Assembly (NCBI RefSeq): GCF_947495625.1
Contig: NZ_CANLZW010000039.1
Coordinates: forward strand, 1 to 44,168
Reading direction: 5' to 3'
Source: an uncultured Cocleimonas sp.
GTDB taxonomy: Bacteria; Pseudomonadota; Gammaproteobacteria; Thiotrichales; Thiotrichaceae
Length of the DNA stretch: 44,168 bases
Below are positions 15,378 through 23,986 of this stretch, piece by piece (position 1 is the first letter of the stretch; every line of letters begins with the position of its first letter). The position numbers and the translations under genes were made by a program. The notes beneath the pieces are model-generated. The model ran no database searches. It saw nothing but the letters and a program-made list of their open reading frames with translations, and had not been told where the DNA came from.

Positions 15378-16223
15378 CTAAGTCGATAATTTCAATAAGA
15401 TCGCCCCAATCACAGTCATACTAACTACCACGACTTTGAGCCAGTTAAATTCTTCTTTCAGGAATAATACGCCGATGATTAAGGCGAAGCTGATGCTGGT
15501 TTCGCGCAGGGCGGTGACCAAGGCGACGGGTGCCTGAGTAAATGCCCAGACGACAATTGCGTAGGCGAAGAAGGTGGCATTGCCGCCGATAAAAAAGGCG
15601 GCTTTCGCTTCTTTGGGGATGCGTTTGATGAGGCCGGGTGATTGGCGTTCGGCAAGTATCGGGAAGATTAGCCCGTAACTGAGTGCGATGATGGCGTAAT
15701 AGCTGAATGCATTGTTGGCGAGTTTGGCACCTAAGGCGTCGATGATGGAATATCCGGCGATACAACAGCCCGTGATTAGCGCTAATTTAGCGGCTTGTAA
15801 GTTGCGTTTGCCATTCGATTGTTTGCCAATTGCGGTGACTAGAATCCCCAGCACTATCATGGCTATGGCAAGTACTTGTAATATGCTGAACTGCTCTCCT
15901 AAAAAGAACACTGAAAACATCGCGACAATTAATGGGCCTGAGCCTCGCGCAATGGGATAGACCTGAGTCAGATCGCCAGTTTCATAGGCGAACAGTAAGA
16001 TGAAGTGATAGGCGATTTGCACTGCGATGCTGGCGAGGATATAGCCCCAACTTTCTATCGCCGGAAAAGGAAAGATGATTAGCACAATGAGTGCAATGGG
16101 TATGCTACCCATAACCACAGCTGTCATGTTTAGGCGTTTGTCATTCCCACCTTTTACAATGGCATTCCACACTGCATGGAGTAACGCTGCTAGGATTACA
16201 GCTAAAAATACCGTAGTTGTCAT
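15378..16223 (-). CDS. EamA/DMT family transporter
   Basis: 281 residues with about ten membrane helices in two EamA repeats (first repeat from HAVWNAIVKGG, second from GCCIAGYSIIDALGAKLA). The conserved GDLTQVYPIARGSGPL and FFLGEQFSILQ phrases mark the drug/metabolite superfamily. It probably exports amino acids or metabolites; the substrate is unknown. The start is preceded by two tandem 14-base units that create two five-codon mini-ORFs, each linked by an ATGA overlap to the next start, so the true start is the third ATG of the series. Confidence 0.88.
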   Translation of the reverse strand: MTTTVFLAVILAALLHAVWNAIVKGGNDKRLNMTAVVMGSIPIALIVLIIFPFPAIESWGYILASIAVQIAYHFILLFAYETGDLTQVYPIARGSGPLIVAMFSVFFLGEQFSILQVLAIAMIVLGILVTAIGKQSNGKRNLQAAKLALITGCCIAGYSIIDALGAKLANNAFSYYAIIALSYGLIFPILAERQSPGLIKRIPKEAKAAFFIGGNATFFAYAIVVWAFTQAPVALVTALRETSISFALIIGVLFLKEEFNWLKVVVVSMTVIGAILLKLST

Positions 16224-16251
16224 GATGAGGCTGTCATGATGAGACTGTCAT
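16219..16251 (-). repeat. Tandem 14-bp duplication of the start region
   Basis: GTCATGATGAGGCT and GTCATGATGAGACT lie head to tail, then GTCAT. On the minus strand this gives ATG-ACA-GTC-TCA-TCA-TGA, then ATG-ACA-GCC-TCA-TCA-TGA, then the EamA ATG, each TGA overlapping the next ATG. Confidence 0.75.
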
Positions 16252-16340
16252 TTCGAGATTCTACTGTTTGTTATTACTTTATTAGTCTAGTTGGTTTATC
16301 TCGTTTTATTGTATCAATTTTGCTTTACCGACTTGTAACT

Positions 16341-17912
16341 TCATTGCCTTAAGAAATCCCACGCTTTATCCGATGATACTTTTCTCCAGAAAGCAGAGTA
16401 CTTTTTATGTTGTTCTGAGGTGTATAATGCAGATATTTTCCAAATGATTAACCAGTAAATAACTGAAATGATTATCGAAATACTAAACGTTTCCCATGAT
16501 TTTTCAAAAGTAGCAAAGCCAGTAGCCCAATAAAGAGCCATTCCAATAAAGAAGATATAGGATGATCTTTGGTGAATATAAGCTTTCATTTTTTCGAAAA
16601 ATGACGGCGTTTGTTTTTTCGCTTGAAATTCTTTTAACGCTTTGGAAACCTGTGCTTCTAGCGCTTCAATATCCGTCTGCAAAAATTGTACACAATATTT
16701 TTTGCTACTATCGCTGATTGTTTCTTTATCCGCACATATTGGTTTGGTGGTTATAATTTCAAAGTCTATGGGAATATTGCTGGGCGCATAACCTTCTGCA
16801 CGAGTGGCGATTCTTTCAAAAACACTGATGTGAAGTCGGGGTTTGCTCGATGTACTTGAGTATTCATCCCACAGCTTATCTATCTTGCGCAGTTTATAGG
16901 CATAATATGCAGCTAGACCCGAACGCGAATCATACATTTTATCGTTCACGTCTTTGTTTTCGGTAAATTGATCGATGTCTTCTGCAACGAATCTTAGTCC
17001 TGCTTGTTTAGCATGTAACATCATCCACTCAAGCGTATTCCATGCGATTCCTTGCCGTGGGTAACCCCCTCCTATATTGGCATGAACGCCAGAAAACCAT
17101 ACTTGTTTGATACGCTCGTGATCATTATTTTCAGGAACTTCCCGCCACAGTACGGGTTCAAACGTTCGTCGTTTATCATCAATAGAAAGTACATGGCAGG
17201 CTTTTTCAACTTTTTCATTTAGGGCGTTGTCATGTTCACGAAATGAAATGTAGAAAAATTTGTCGAGAACTTTAGCCAGTGTATCACTGGGAATTGCGTA
17301 AGCGTCTACCGTATCCCATACGCCCATAAATCGTATTTTGATATCCAGATGGATGTCTTTGGGCAGGTCTTCGACGGGATTAATTTTAGTGCTTATGGTT
17401 CGAAAGGACTTTCTGGTTTTATTCGCTAAATTGGGTTTGCTTTCAGCTTCTTCTATTTGATCATCTTTGGTTTGCTTGAGAAGTTCTTGAAATAATCGAT
17501 ACACATTTTCCACATCATTGGCCAAATCTGTATCGGACTTATTGTCATAACGCTTTCTATCGAGAATTCCACACGCCAAGATCATTCCTGCAAGAAGTCT
17601 TACTGTGTAGGCACCACGGCTAAAACCAAATAAGTAGATTTGGTCACCGGGTTCGTAGTTATTAATCAGAAAAGTATAAAGTTCTTTGATGGTGCGTTTG
17701 AGTCCATAGCCAAAAGCACCTCCAATTATTTTCAGTATTTTCTTATCCTGGGTGCCAACCCCATCATGATAAAAGGCGACTTGACGCTTGTTGTTTTCAA
17801 CTGTTAAATGGCTTTGCCTATCAATTGCAGTGTGTAATCGCCAGACATTGGTACCATGCCCAACGCCTCCAGCACTTCCGGTTCCATCTGTAGATAAAAT
17901 AATATTTTTCAT
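16341..17912 (-). CDS. DUF2235 lipase-like protein with C-terminal membrane helices
   Basis: 523 residues. The N-terminal DUF2235 alpha/beta-hydrolase domain opens IILSTDGTGS and has the nucleophile elbow GFSRGAYTVRLLAG (GxSxG, serine near residue 97), MGVWDTVDAY (acid) and WFSGVHANIGGGYP (histidine). DUF2235 includes Tle1-type phospholipase effectors of type VI secretion. Here a C-terminal region adds two membrane helices (SSYIFFIGMALYWATGF and ISIIISVIYWLIIW), so this copy is more likely membrane-bound than secreted. No VgrG, immunity or secretion genes are nearby. It is monocistronic; the native substrate is unknown. Confidence 0.82.
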   Translation of the reverse strand: MKNIILSTDGTGSAGGVGHGTNVWRLHTAIDRQSHLTVENNKRQVAFYHDGVGTQDKKILKIIGGAFGYGLKRTIKELYTFLINNYEPGDQIYLFGFSRGAYTVRLLAGMILACGILDRKRYDNKSDTDLANDVENVYRLFQELLKQTKDDQIEEAESKPNLANKTRKSFRTISTKINPVEDLPKDIHLDIKIRFMGVWDTVDAYAIPSDTLAKVLDKFFYISFREHDNALNEKVEKACHVLSIDDKRRTFEPVLWREVPENNDHERIKQVWFSGVHANIGGGYPRQGIAWNTLEWMMLHAKQAGLRFVAEDIDQFTENKDVNDKMYDSRSGLAAYYAYKLRKIDKLWDEYSSTSSKPRLHISVFERIATRAEGYAPSNIPIDFEIITTKPICADKETISDSSKKYCVQFLQTDIEALEAQVSKALKEFQAKKQTPSFFEKMKAYIHQRSSYIFFIGMALYWATGFATFEKSWETFSISIIISVIYWLIIWKISALYTSEQHKKYSAFWRKVSSDKAWDFLRQ

Positions 17913-18305
17913 TGGTATTTTTATTAGAAACCAATCATCTAACCTTGTATCAATTTCTAATCATTTACTCCCATGACGAACTTTGAATTTTAAGATAAAT
18001 AGTGAGTTGTGGACAAAATGTATACTCAAAATATAGGTCAAACTATGGATTGTTTGTAAATTATTTAGACAGCATAGTTATTCCCGTTGTTATGCTTATC
18101 GATATTCTTATTTATAATGTCTTTCGAAACAGAGAGTTATATCGATTCTAAAATATGCCTAGTTATGCATAAGTTCCTTTAGTCATTTTAAACTACAAAA
18201 TGAGCCGAGATTTATCGAGACAAAAGCATTGCTGTTTAATGCTTACCCGTAGGGAAGGCGCAGCCGCATAAAAATCACTTAAAAGTAGGGGGGTGACCTT
18301 ATTGA
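17913..18305. other. Intergenic stretch upstream of the DUF2235 gene
   Basis: About 390 AT-rich bases with the DUF2235 promoter side and the sbcB 3-prime end. The only structure I see is the extended G-tract repeat at 18251-18298. No RNA gene is recognised. Confidence 0.5.
18282..18298 (+). repeat. G-tract repeat (AAAGTAGGGGGGTGACC)
   Basis: Copy 8 bases past the sbcB stop. Upstream bases GGCGCAGCCGC and AAAAATCACTTA resemble those before the 4944 copy. With the copy at 19766 it flanks sbcB in direct orientation. Confidence 0.85.
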
Positions 18306-19751
18306 TTAAACAAACCCCTGAACCCATTCTACCAATTTATTTAGTGCTATCTGTTCGCGTTCGGGCAATTCTTCATGTGCTAATTCTTCCAGTCTGGCTT
18401 GCAACTGTTCTGCCGTTAATTGGCATCCATATTCTCCGTCGATAATTCTTGCTTGGCAGAATGCTTGCCATTGCTTTTGTTCTTTTTCATCGAGTGTTTC
18501 TGGCCAGTTTCTGGCCCGATATCTGGGGTAGAGTGTTTGCAATCGGCTCGATTTGAATTCGGGTGTCCAGTTGCTGAGTTTTTCGGGTGATGAGGTTAGT
18601 ACCTGATTACACAGTTTGCGATCGTCATTGCTGATAAAGCCACCGTAGAGTGCAGAGTCGGCGTCTGATTCTGTCTGCTCACGTTTGCGGCTGTACATTT
18701 CTTCCAAACGTCGGATGAGTGTCTCATCTGCAATCAACTGTTGTTTGTGTGCTTCGATTTGATCCCAGTCGATTTCCCATCGTTCAGCTAGCTCGGGCGT
18801 GAGTGTATTCGTCGGTGAAACTGCAGGTGACTTATTGATGTGAATACCTTTTAACGCGATATGCTGATGATTTTCATCGCGTTCGGCTCTTGGCTTGTAA
18901 AGGTTTTCGATGATCTCATCGACGCTCATCGCTAGCATCGCGCTGGGGTCTTGGCGCAGGTCGTAACAGATAATTTCGTTTTTATTTACAGGATGCACAA
19001 TCAACGGCACGATCGGTGAGAGACAGCCTTGAGTGGCGGGGAACATGCCGCTAACGTGCAACATAGTTTTACGTTGCGCTATTTCGACCGTGGTATTGAG
19101 TAAGGGCGCGACATTGTTTTTGATGCGTAGATCAAAAAAGTAATCGTATAAACGCGGTTGTTTGGTTTTGATTAATCGTGCGATATCGATAGTGGCTTTC
19201 ACGTCGACTAAGGCATCATGCGCGCCAGCTTGTTCGATATCGTTGGCGGCGGTTAAGTGTTCTAGACGAAAACTGGGTACGCCTTCTTCGCCTTCGCGAT
19301 CTGGCCAGTTGATGCCTTCAGGTCGCAGTGCATAAGTCATTCGCACTAAATCTAAAATATCCCAGCGGTTATTGCCGTTTTGCCATTCGCGTGCGTAGGG
19401 GTCGATAAAGTTGCGGTAGAAACCAAAGCGCGTGACTTCATCATCAAAACGAATGCTGTTATAGCCAGCGCCACAAGTGCCTGGTTGGGAGAATATCTCG
19501 TTAATTCGACCAAAAAACTCGGCTTCTATATAGCCTTTTTCAAACGCTAATTGCGGTGCAATGCCTGTGACACGAACAGCATCAGGGTGTGGCAGAAAAT
19601 CATGTGTAGGTTTGCAGTAAAACATCACTGGCTCACCGACAACTTCCAGATCTAAATTGGTGCGGATACCCGCAAACTGCGAAGCGCGATCACGTCGTGG
19701 ATCAACACCCCAGGTTTCATAATCGTGCCAGAAGATGGTTTGTTCAGTCAT
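18306..19751 (-). CDS. sbcB: Exonuclease I (3-prime to 5-prime ssDNA exonuclease)
   Basis: 481 residues, the usual length. The DEDDh nuclease domain begins IFWHDYETWGVDPRRDRASQ (catalytic Asp10 and Glu12) and continues CGAGYNSIRFDDEV and GAHDALVDVKATI. The middle SH3-like and C-terminal helical domains of SbcB follow. It degrades single-stranded DNA in recombination and mismatch repair and binds SSB. G-tract repeats flank the gene on both sides in the same orientation; the upstream one ends about 15 bases before the ATG, so the ribosome binding site (TATAGG) abuts the repeat. Confidence 0.95.
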   Translation of the reverse strand: MTEQTIFWHDYETWGVDPRRDRASQFAGIRTNLDLEVVGEPVMFYCKPTHDFLPHPDAVRVTGIAPQLAFEKGYIEAEFFGRINEIFSQPGTCGAGYNSIRFDDEVTRFGFYRNFIDPYAREWQNGNNRWDILDLVRMTYALRPEGINWPDREGEEGVPSFRLEHLTAANDIEQAGAHDALVDVKATIDIARLIKTKQPRLYDYFFDLRIKNNVAPLLNTTVEIAQRKTMLHVSGMFPATQGCLSPIVPLIVHPVNKNEIICYDLRQDPSAMLAMSVDEIIENLYKPRAERDENHQHIALKGIHINKSPAVSPTNTLTPELAERWEIDWDQIEAHKQQLIADETLIRRLEEMYSRKREQTESDADSALYGGFISNDDRKLCNQVLTSSPEKLSNWTPEFKSSRLQTLYPRYRARNWPETLDEKEQKQWQAFCQARIIDGEYGCQLTAEQLQARLEELAHEELPEREQIALNKLVEWVQGFV

Positions 19752-19765
19752 TTAAAAAAAGCCTA

Positions 19766-19783
19766 TAAGTAGGGGGGTGACTT
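19766..19783 (+). repeat. G-tract repeat (TAAGTAGGGGGGTGACTT)
   Basis: Copy immediately upstream of sbcB, preceded by an A7 tract and GCCTA. Its GACTTT end enters the hairpin at 19779-19809. Confidence 0.85.
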
Positions 19784-19809
19784 TCTTAGACTCACCAAGA
19801 GTCAAGAAA
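19779..19809 (+). repeat. Hairpin growing out of the G-tract repeat
   Basis: Outer stem GACTTTCTT/AAGAAAGTC, one bulged A, inner stem GACTC/GAGTC and loop ACCAA. It has the same plan as at 8603-8640 but unrelated arm sequence, in the sbcB leader. Confidence 0.7.
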
Positions 19810-19958
19810 GTCCATCGTAGATTCCATAAGGAATCGTCGATGCACAATGGTTGAGTTACATCTTTTTTCTTTATATATGTCAATAATATAACTCCCAATA
19901 TTATCAGCTGTTGCGGATAGAGTGTATTATTAGTGCTCATCTTAAAGGTAGTTTTACT

Positions 19959-20372
19959 ATGTTGTGGTTAAAAGCGTTTCATATTTTATTTGTAATGTCC
20001 TGGATGGCGGGAATATTTTATCTGCCACGCATCTTTGTGCATTTTGTCGAAGGTAAAGAGGCAGGGCAGGATGTCGATAGATTAGCAATTATGGCGCGCA
20101 AGCTGTATGGCTTTATGACGATTATGATGGTGATTACTTTAATCACGGGAACATGGCTATGGCTGGCTTACGGTTTTGCGGGTGGCTGGTTGCACGTAAA
20201 GTTATTATTTGTCGGTTTGATGATGGCGTATCACTTTTGGTGTCGCTTGCGCATGAAAGAAATGCAGCAAGGGCATCTTGATCACAGTGGCGTTTTCTAT
20301 CGCTGGATGAATGAGTTACCGTTGATTCTGACGATTGTGATTTTAATTATGGTGGTGGTTAAGCCGTTTTAG
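19959..20372 (+). CDS. hemJ: Protoporphyrinogen oxidase HemJ-like membrane protein
   Basis: About 137 residues, four membrane helices. The start MLWLKAFHILFVMSWMAG with the conserved His, FYLPRIFVHFVE and the later GWLHVKLLFV and AYHFWCR match the HemJ/CopD-like family, which oxidises protoporphyrinogen IX in haem synthesis in bacteria lacking HemG and HemY. I start at 19959, where AAGGTAG gives good spacing; the longer frame has no ribosome binding site. A strong intrinsic terminator follows at 20402. Confidence 0.8.
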   Translation: MLWLKAFHILFVMSWMAGIFYLPRIFVHFVEGKEAGQDVDRLAIMARKLYGFMTIMMVITLITGTWLWLAYGFAGGWLHVKLLFVGLMMAYHFWCRLRMKEMQQGHLDHSGVFYRWMNELPLILTIVILIMVVVKPF

Positions 20373-20401
20373 AAAACACACTAAGAATAAATGTTAAGCA
20401 T

Positions 20402-20433
20402 AAAAAAGCCAGATCATTTGATCTGGCTTTTTT
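20402..20433 (+). terminator. Intrinsic terminator after hemJ
   Basis: Perfect stem AAAAAAGCCAGATC/GATCTGGCTTTTTT with a 4-base loop; works in both directions. Confidence 0.9.
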
Positions 20434-20501
20434 GATTAATCAGCACTTAAAACTGCCAATAAAAATAGAGCGAATTAACTTAATATTCAAAAAAAACACT
20501 A

Positions 20502-20518
20502 AAAGTAGGGGGTGACTT
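20502..20518 (+). repeat. G-tract repeat, 5-G form (AAAGTAGGGGGTGACTT)
   Basis: Intergenic copy with five instead of six G after GTA, preceded by an A-tract, between hemJ and the acyltransferase. Confidence 0.8.
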
Positions 20519-20648
20519 AGACGATTGGAATGAAAGGTAAATTTTGGTTTATCAATGGTTTTTATTTACAAAAAGTTACACATTTAATGAATTCTTTTTT
20601 CATAGTTGTGCACTAAAATTCACCGATTAAAACTAGAGTTTATGATGC

Positions 20649-22625
20649 GTGAAAACTAATTCTTTATCCTACCGACCTGAAATAGATGGCCTTAGAGCCT
20701 TTGCGGTAATTCCTGTTATTTTGTTTCATTTTGGTCTTAACTGGATACCTGGTGGATATATTGGCGTAGATGTATTTTTCGTTATATCTGGCTTTCTAAT
20801 TACCACTATTTTATTGAAAGACTACGACCAAGGCGTTTTTAGTTTTAGCGATTTCTGGTTACGCAGAATTAGACGAATACTGCCGGTATTGGTGGTTATT
20901 GTTTTAGTGACCTTAATCGCGAGCCAATTTCTTCTTTACGCGCCAGATATATATTATCTCGGCAAACAGGGTATTGCCTCCTTATTGTCTTTTGCCAATA
21001 TAAGCCAATGGATGACTGCGGGTAATTACTGGGGTTATGCGGCTGAGAATTCGCCGCTTTTACACACCTGGTCTCTTTCTGTTGAAGAACAGTTTTATCT
21101 GGTTTTTCCGTTATTCATTTTTATCGCGCTAAAGTATTTTAGAAACTGGCTAGCGCCATTGATTTTGCTACTTTGTGTATTAAGCGCATTGTTGTTTATT
21201 TATGGAAGTAAGAATCATCCAGATGCGACTTTCTATCTATTGCCAACCAGAGCCTGGGAGCTAGGTGTTGGCGCATTTTTGGCGATATCTGTCTACAAAC
21301 ATCCAACGTTTTTTAACAGTAAAAAAACGTCTACCCTGCAGCTGTTTTCGATATTGGGATTGGCAGTCGTTGCGCTTTCTTATTTTCTAATTGATGGGAA
21401 TGATGGCATCTCACCTTTCTTGATTCTTCCGGTGATTGGCGCTGGCTTAATTATTGTTTTTTCGAGTAACAGCAATACTTACGTTAATAAAATATTATCC
21501 ATTCCTGCAATCGTTTATATCGGTAAAATTTCTTACTCTTTGTATTTGTGGCATTGGCCTGTACTGGTTTTATCCAAGAATTTAAGTTTAAAAACACAAA
21601 TCGAATATCCAGTCTATTTATTGCTTGGATTGATTATAATTCTGTCGATTATCTCTTATCATCTCATAGAAAAACCCACCCGAAAAAATCAGAAAACTGT
21701 GCCGGTAGTGCTGACTGTTTTGATGCTTGGAGTGATCTATTCATACACATTGACCAAGTCAGATTACTCAGAAGATATTTCTATGTATAGCGAAACGCAA
21801 TGGGATGGCGAGCTATACAGTAGTAGTCCGGTTAGAGATACCAAGGATTTCACGCTAAGGAAGATGCAGGGAATTAAGGTATCAGATAATAAAGACAGAA
21901 ACTGGCAAGCGTATAAAGAGGGTGGAGTAGCTAAGCTGTATGGAAAAGCAACACCTGAAATCGTGGTACTGGGTGATTCGCATGCATTGATGTGGTCGAG
22001 CACGCTGGATGGCATCGCTAAGCAGTTGCATAAATCAATTGGTTTTTATGCAGCTGATGGTACGCCGACATTTTTTGATATCCCCGTGAAGGCAGGTCAT
22101 CAAACAACGTTTTTTAGCGCTGATGAAAAACGTGAATACGATGAAGCGAGATTAAAATACTTAACACTATGGAAGCCTGAAATTGTTGTAATAGTGCAAA
22201 GTTGGTCAGGTCTGGATAACGTAGAAAGCACCAAAGATTTAATCTCATTCTTAGGGGATTTAGGTTCCAAAGTGTTTTTGATTGAGCAACCCCCTTTACT
22301 GTTTTATGGCGATAAAAATGCGACACAGTTTCTGTCTCATTATGGGTTGAAACCGCAGAAAGGCGAAAAGCAATTTGTACCTTACGTTAATTCTGCGGAT
22401 TATCAGTTTGGGAGAAAGTCGGTTCGCGATATTGTAGAAAAATGCAACTATTGCGAATTAATTGAGATCGCCGATATATACATGAAAGATGATAAGGGCT
22501 GGGTGCTGGATGGTTCGGATGTGTTATATATCGATGAAGATCATTTGAGTAATGCAGGAACTGCAAAAGCCAAACAAAGAATTATGAAGGCGTTAGACTC
22601 ACGGATAAGTACTCTAGGCAAGTAA
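20649..22625 (+). CDS. OafA/YrhL-type acyltransferase with C-terminal SGNH domain
   Basis: 658 residues. The N-terminal acyltransferase-3 domain (about ten membrane helices) opens YRPEIDGLRAFAVIPVILFH, with GGYIGVDVFFVISGFLIT and RRIRRILP. The periplasmic C-terminal part is an SGNH hydrolase-like domain (VVLGDSHALMW and DEDHLSNAGT, with Ser and the Asp-His pair). Together they move acetyl groups across the membrane onto a surface polysaccharide such as O-antigen or capsule. The start is a GTG; two ATGs just upstream open a five-codon mini-ORF that overlaps it in another frame. A capsule-type operon lies 3-7 kb downstream. Confidence 0.92.
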   Translation: MKTNSLSYRPEIDGLRAFAVIPVILFHFGLNWIPGGYIGVDVFFVISGFLITTILLKDYDQGVFSFSDFWLRRIRRILPVLVVIVLVTLIASQFLLYAPDIYYLGKQGIASLLSFANISQWMTAGNYWGYAAENSPLLHTWSLSVEEQFYLVFPLFIFIALKYFRNWLAPLILLLCVLSALLFIYGSKNHPDATFYLLPTRAWELGVGAFLAISVYKHPTFFNSKKTSTLQLFSILGLAVVALSYFLIDGNDGISPFLILPVIGAGLIIVFSSNSNTYVNKILSIPAIVYIGKISYSLYLWHWPVLVLSKNLSLKTQIEYPVYLLLGLIIILSIISYHLIEKPTRKNQKTVPVVLTVLMLGVIYSYTLTKSDYSEDISMYSETQWDGELYSSSPVRDTKDFTLRKMQGIKVSDNKDRNWQAYKEGGVAKLYGKATPEIVVLGDSHALMWSSTLDGIAKQLHKSIGFYAADGTPTFFDIPVKAGHQTTFFSADEKREYDEARLKYLTLWKPEIVVIVQSWSGLDNVESTKDLISFLGDLGSKVFLIEQPPLLFYGDKNATQFLSHYGLKPQKGEKQFVPYVNSADYQFGRKSVRDIVEKCNYCELIEIADIYMKDDKGWVLDGSDVLYIDEDHLSNAGTAKAKQRIMKALDSRISTLGK

Positions 22626-22734
22626 ACATTAAAAGTTTTTCAAGAGAAGAATAGACACAAAAATATCAGAGTTGATATTAATTTTGGTACTACTAAAGTA
22701 GCCATAGGCTAGTCGATAGATAAAAGCGATGAAT

Positions 22735-22773
22735 AAAAAAGGGGAGTGACTTGTAAAGGTCACCCCCCTACTT
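22735..22773 (-). terminator. fbpA terminator built from an inverted pair of G-tract repeats
   Basis: On the minus strand GGGGGGTGAC and GTCACTCCCC form a stem followed by a T6 tract (22735-22740), a good intrinsic terminator for the Fe-binding protein gene. It is also the only intergenic place where the dispersed G-tract word occurs as an inverted pair. Confidence 0.7.
22758..22773 (-). repeat. G-tract repeat, minus orientation
   Basis: Reads AAGTAGGGGGGTGACC on the minus strand, preceded by an A-tract and GCCTGC. It is one of only two copies in this orientation. Confidence 0.85.
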
Positions 22774-22817
22774 GCAGGCAGTTTTTTTAAGTAATGATTT
22801 ATTACTCGCTTAAATAC

Positions 22818-23840
22818 TTATTTCCAGCCCGCTTTATCCATTACCTTTACAGCATCAGCATTAAGCTCACCTAACTTAGAAAGATTCAATGAGTCAGCTT
22901 TAAACTTGCCCCATGAAGAGAGTGTTTCACTCCAGTCTGCGTCAGTAAGAACAGGGTATTCATAATTCACTTCTGCATACCATTTCTGTGAATCTTTAGT
23001 GGTTAAAAACTCCATCAGCTTTTGCGCATTGGCTTTGTTTTTAGCCGATTTAGTCATCGCGATTCCACTGACATTTACGTGAGCGCCACGGTCTGCCTGA
23101 TTTGGCCAATAGATGGCGACAGCATTTGCTGCTTGCTGTTGTTTGTCGTCTTTGCCGTGTAGCATTTTTCCGTAGTAATAAGTGTTTGCTATCGCGATAT
23201 CACATTCGCCCGCAGCAGCTGCTTTAATCTGATCACGGTCACCGCCTTTTGGCTTGCGGCCTAAATTGGCAACAAGTTTATCTGCCCATGCCTGGGTTTT
23301 CTCTTCGCCAATATTGGCAATCATTGAAGCAACCAGAGATTGGTTGTAGATATTTTCAGAACTTCTGATACAAATACGATCCTTCCACTTATCATCAGCC
23401 AATGCTTCATAAGTTGAAAGCTCTTCTGGTTTTACTTTGCTCTTAACGTAGAAAATAGGGCGTGCGCGTAATGATAAGCCATACCAGAAACCCTCCGGAT
23501 CACGATATTCTGAAGGCACAGCTTTATTTAGCGCCTCTGAAGCAGTTGACTGTAAAACCCCGGCTTCTTTCGCTTTATGTAATCGACCTGCATCTGTGGT
23601 GATAAAAAGATCAGCTGGACTATTCGCGCCTTCTGTTTCCAGACGTTTCAGTAATGGTCCCGCTTTTGCAGTTACCAGATTAACTTTGACGCCTGTTTCT
23701 TTGGTGAAATTATCCAGTAAAGGCTTGATGAGATTTTCTTTTCTTGCGGAATAGAGGTTCACTTCATCAGCCGCAAAACTGATTGTTGGCGCTGCCAAAG
23801 TGCAGGCAAGAAGTGAAACGACACTAACGATTTTTTTCAT
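22818..23840 (-). CDS. fbpA: Periplasmic Fe(III)-binding protein of an iron ABC transporter (FbpA/FutA type)
   Basis: 340 residues with a signal peptide (about 1-23, SFA-A cleavage). The mature protein starts DEVNLYSARKE and shows ADLFITTDAGRL, RICIRSSENIYNQSLV and the tyrosine cluster ANTYYYGKM that binds iron in FbpA/FutA proteins. It captures ferric iron for a permease and ATPase that are not in the window, so this is an orphan binding protein. Two Fur-box-like sites lie upstream (23890-23946) and fur itself is the next gene upstream on the same strand, so iron repression is expected. It ends in an unusual terminator made of G-tract repeats. Confidence 0.92.
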   Translation of the reverse strand: MKKIVSVVSLLACTLAAPTISFAADEVNLYSARKENLIKPLLDNFTKETGVKVNLVTAKAGPLLKRLETEGANSPADLFITTDAGRLHKAKEAGVLQSTASEALNKAVPSEYRDPEGFWYGLSLRARPIFYVKSKVKPEELSTYEALADDKWKDRICIRSSENIYNQSLVASMIANIGEEKTQAWADKLVANLGRKPKGGDRDQIKAAAAGECDIAIANTYYYGKMLHGKDDKQQQAANAVAIYWPNQADRGAHVNVSGIAMTKSAKNKANAQKLMEFLTTKDSQKWYAEVNYEYPVLTDADWSETLSSWGKFKADSLNLSKLGELNADAVKVMDKAGWK

Positions 23841-23884
23841 GTGAATGCTCCAAAAACATAAAGTAACTAATTATGGGAGCGGAT

Positions 23885-23915
23885 GTTATTGCAAATAAGA
23901 ATGATTTGCAATAAC
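23885..23915 (-). promoter_or_regulatory. Probable second Fur box within a perfect hairpin
   Basis: Arms GTTATTGCAAAT (23885-23896) and ATTTGCAATAAC (23904-23915) are a perfect 12-bp inverted repeat. The centre AATAAGAATGATT matches the reverse complement of Fur box 1 at about 15 of 19 positions. It lies in the fbpA leader, so it could act as operator or as an RNA hairpin. Confidence 0.55.
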
Positions 23916-23927
23916 ACTTGTGATTTT

Positions 23928-23946
23928 AATGAGAATTATTCTTATT
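23928..23946 (-). promoter_or_regulatory. Fur box upstream of fbpA
   Basis: AATGAGAATTATTCTTATT has the TGAGAAT-T-ATTCTTA near-palindrome of the Fur consensus (TGATAAT-n-ATTATCA). It lies between fur and fbpA. Confidence 0.75.
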
Positions 23947-23986
23947 GAATATGTTTTTTAGATTAATGTAACAACGAGATTGAGTG

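Noticed and set aside
16341-17912. Type VI secretion effector reading of the DUF2235 protein
   Set aside because: No VgrG, PAAR, chaperone or immunity gene beside it, and it has its own C-terminal membrane helices.
19752-19940. 62-codon minus-strand frame upstream of sbcB
   Set aside because: It runs through the G-tract repeat and its hairpin and has no protein-like pattern.
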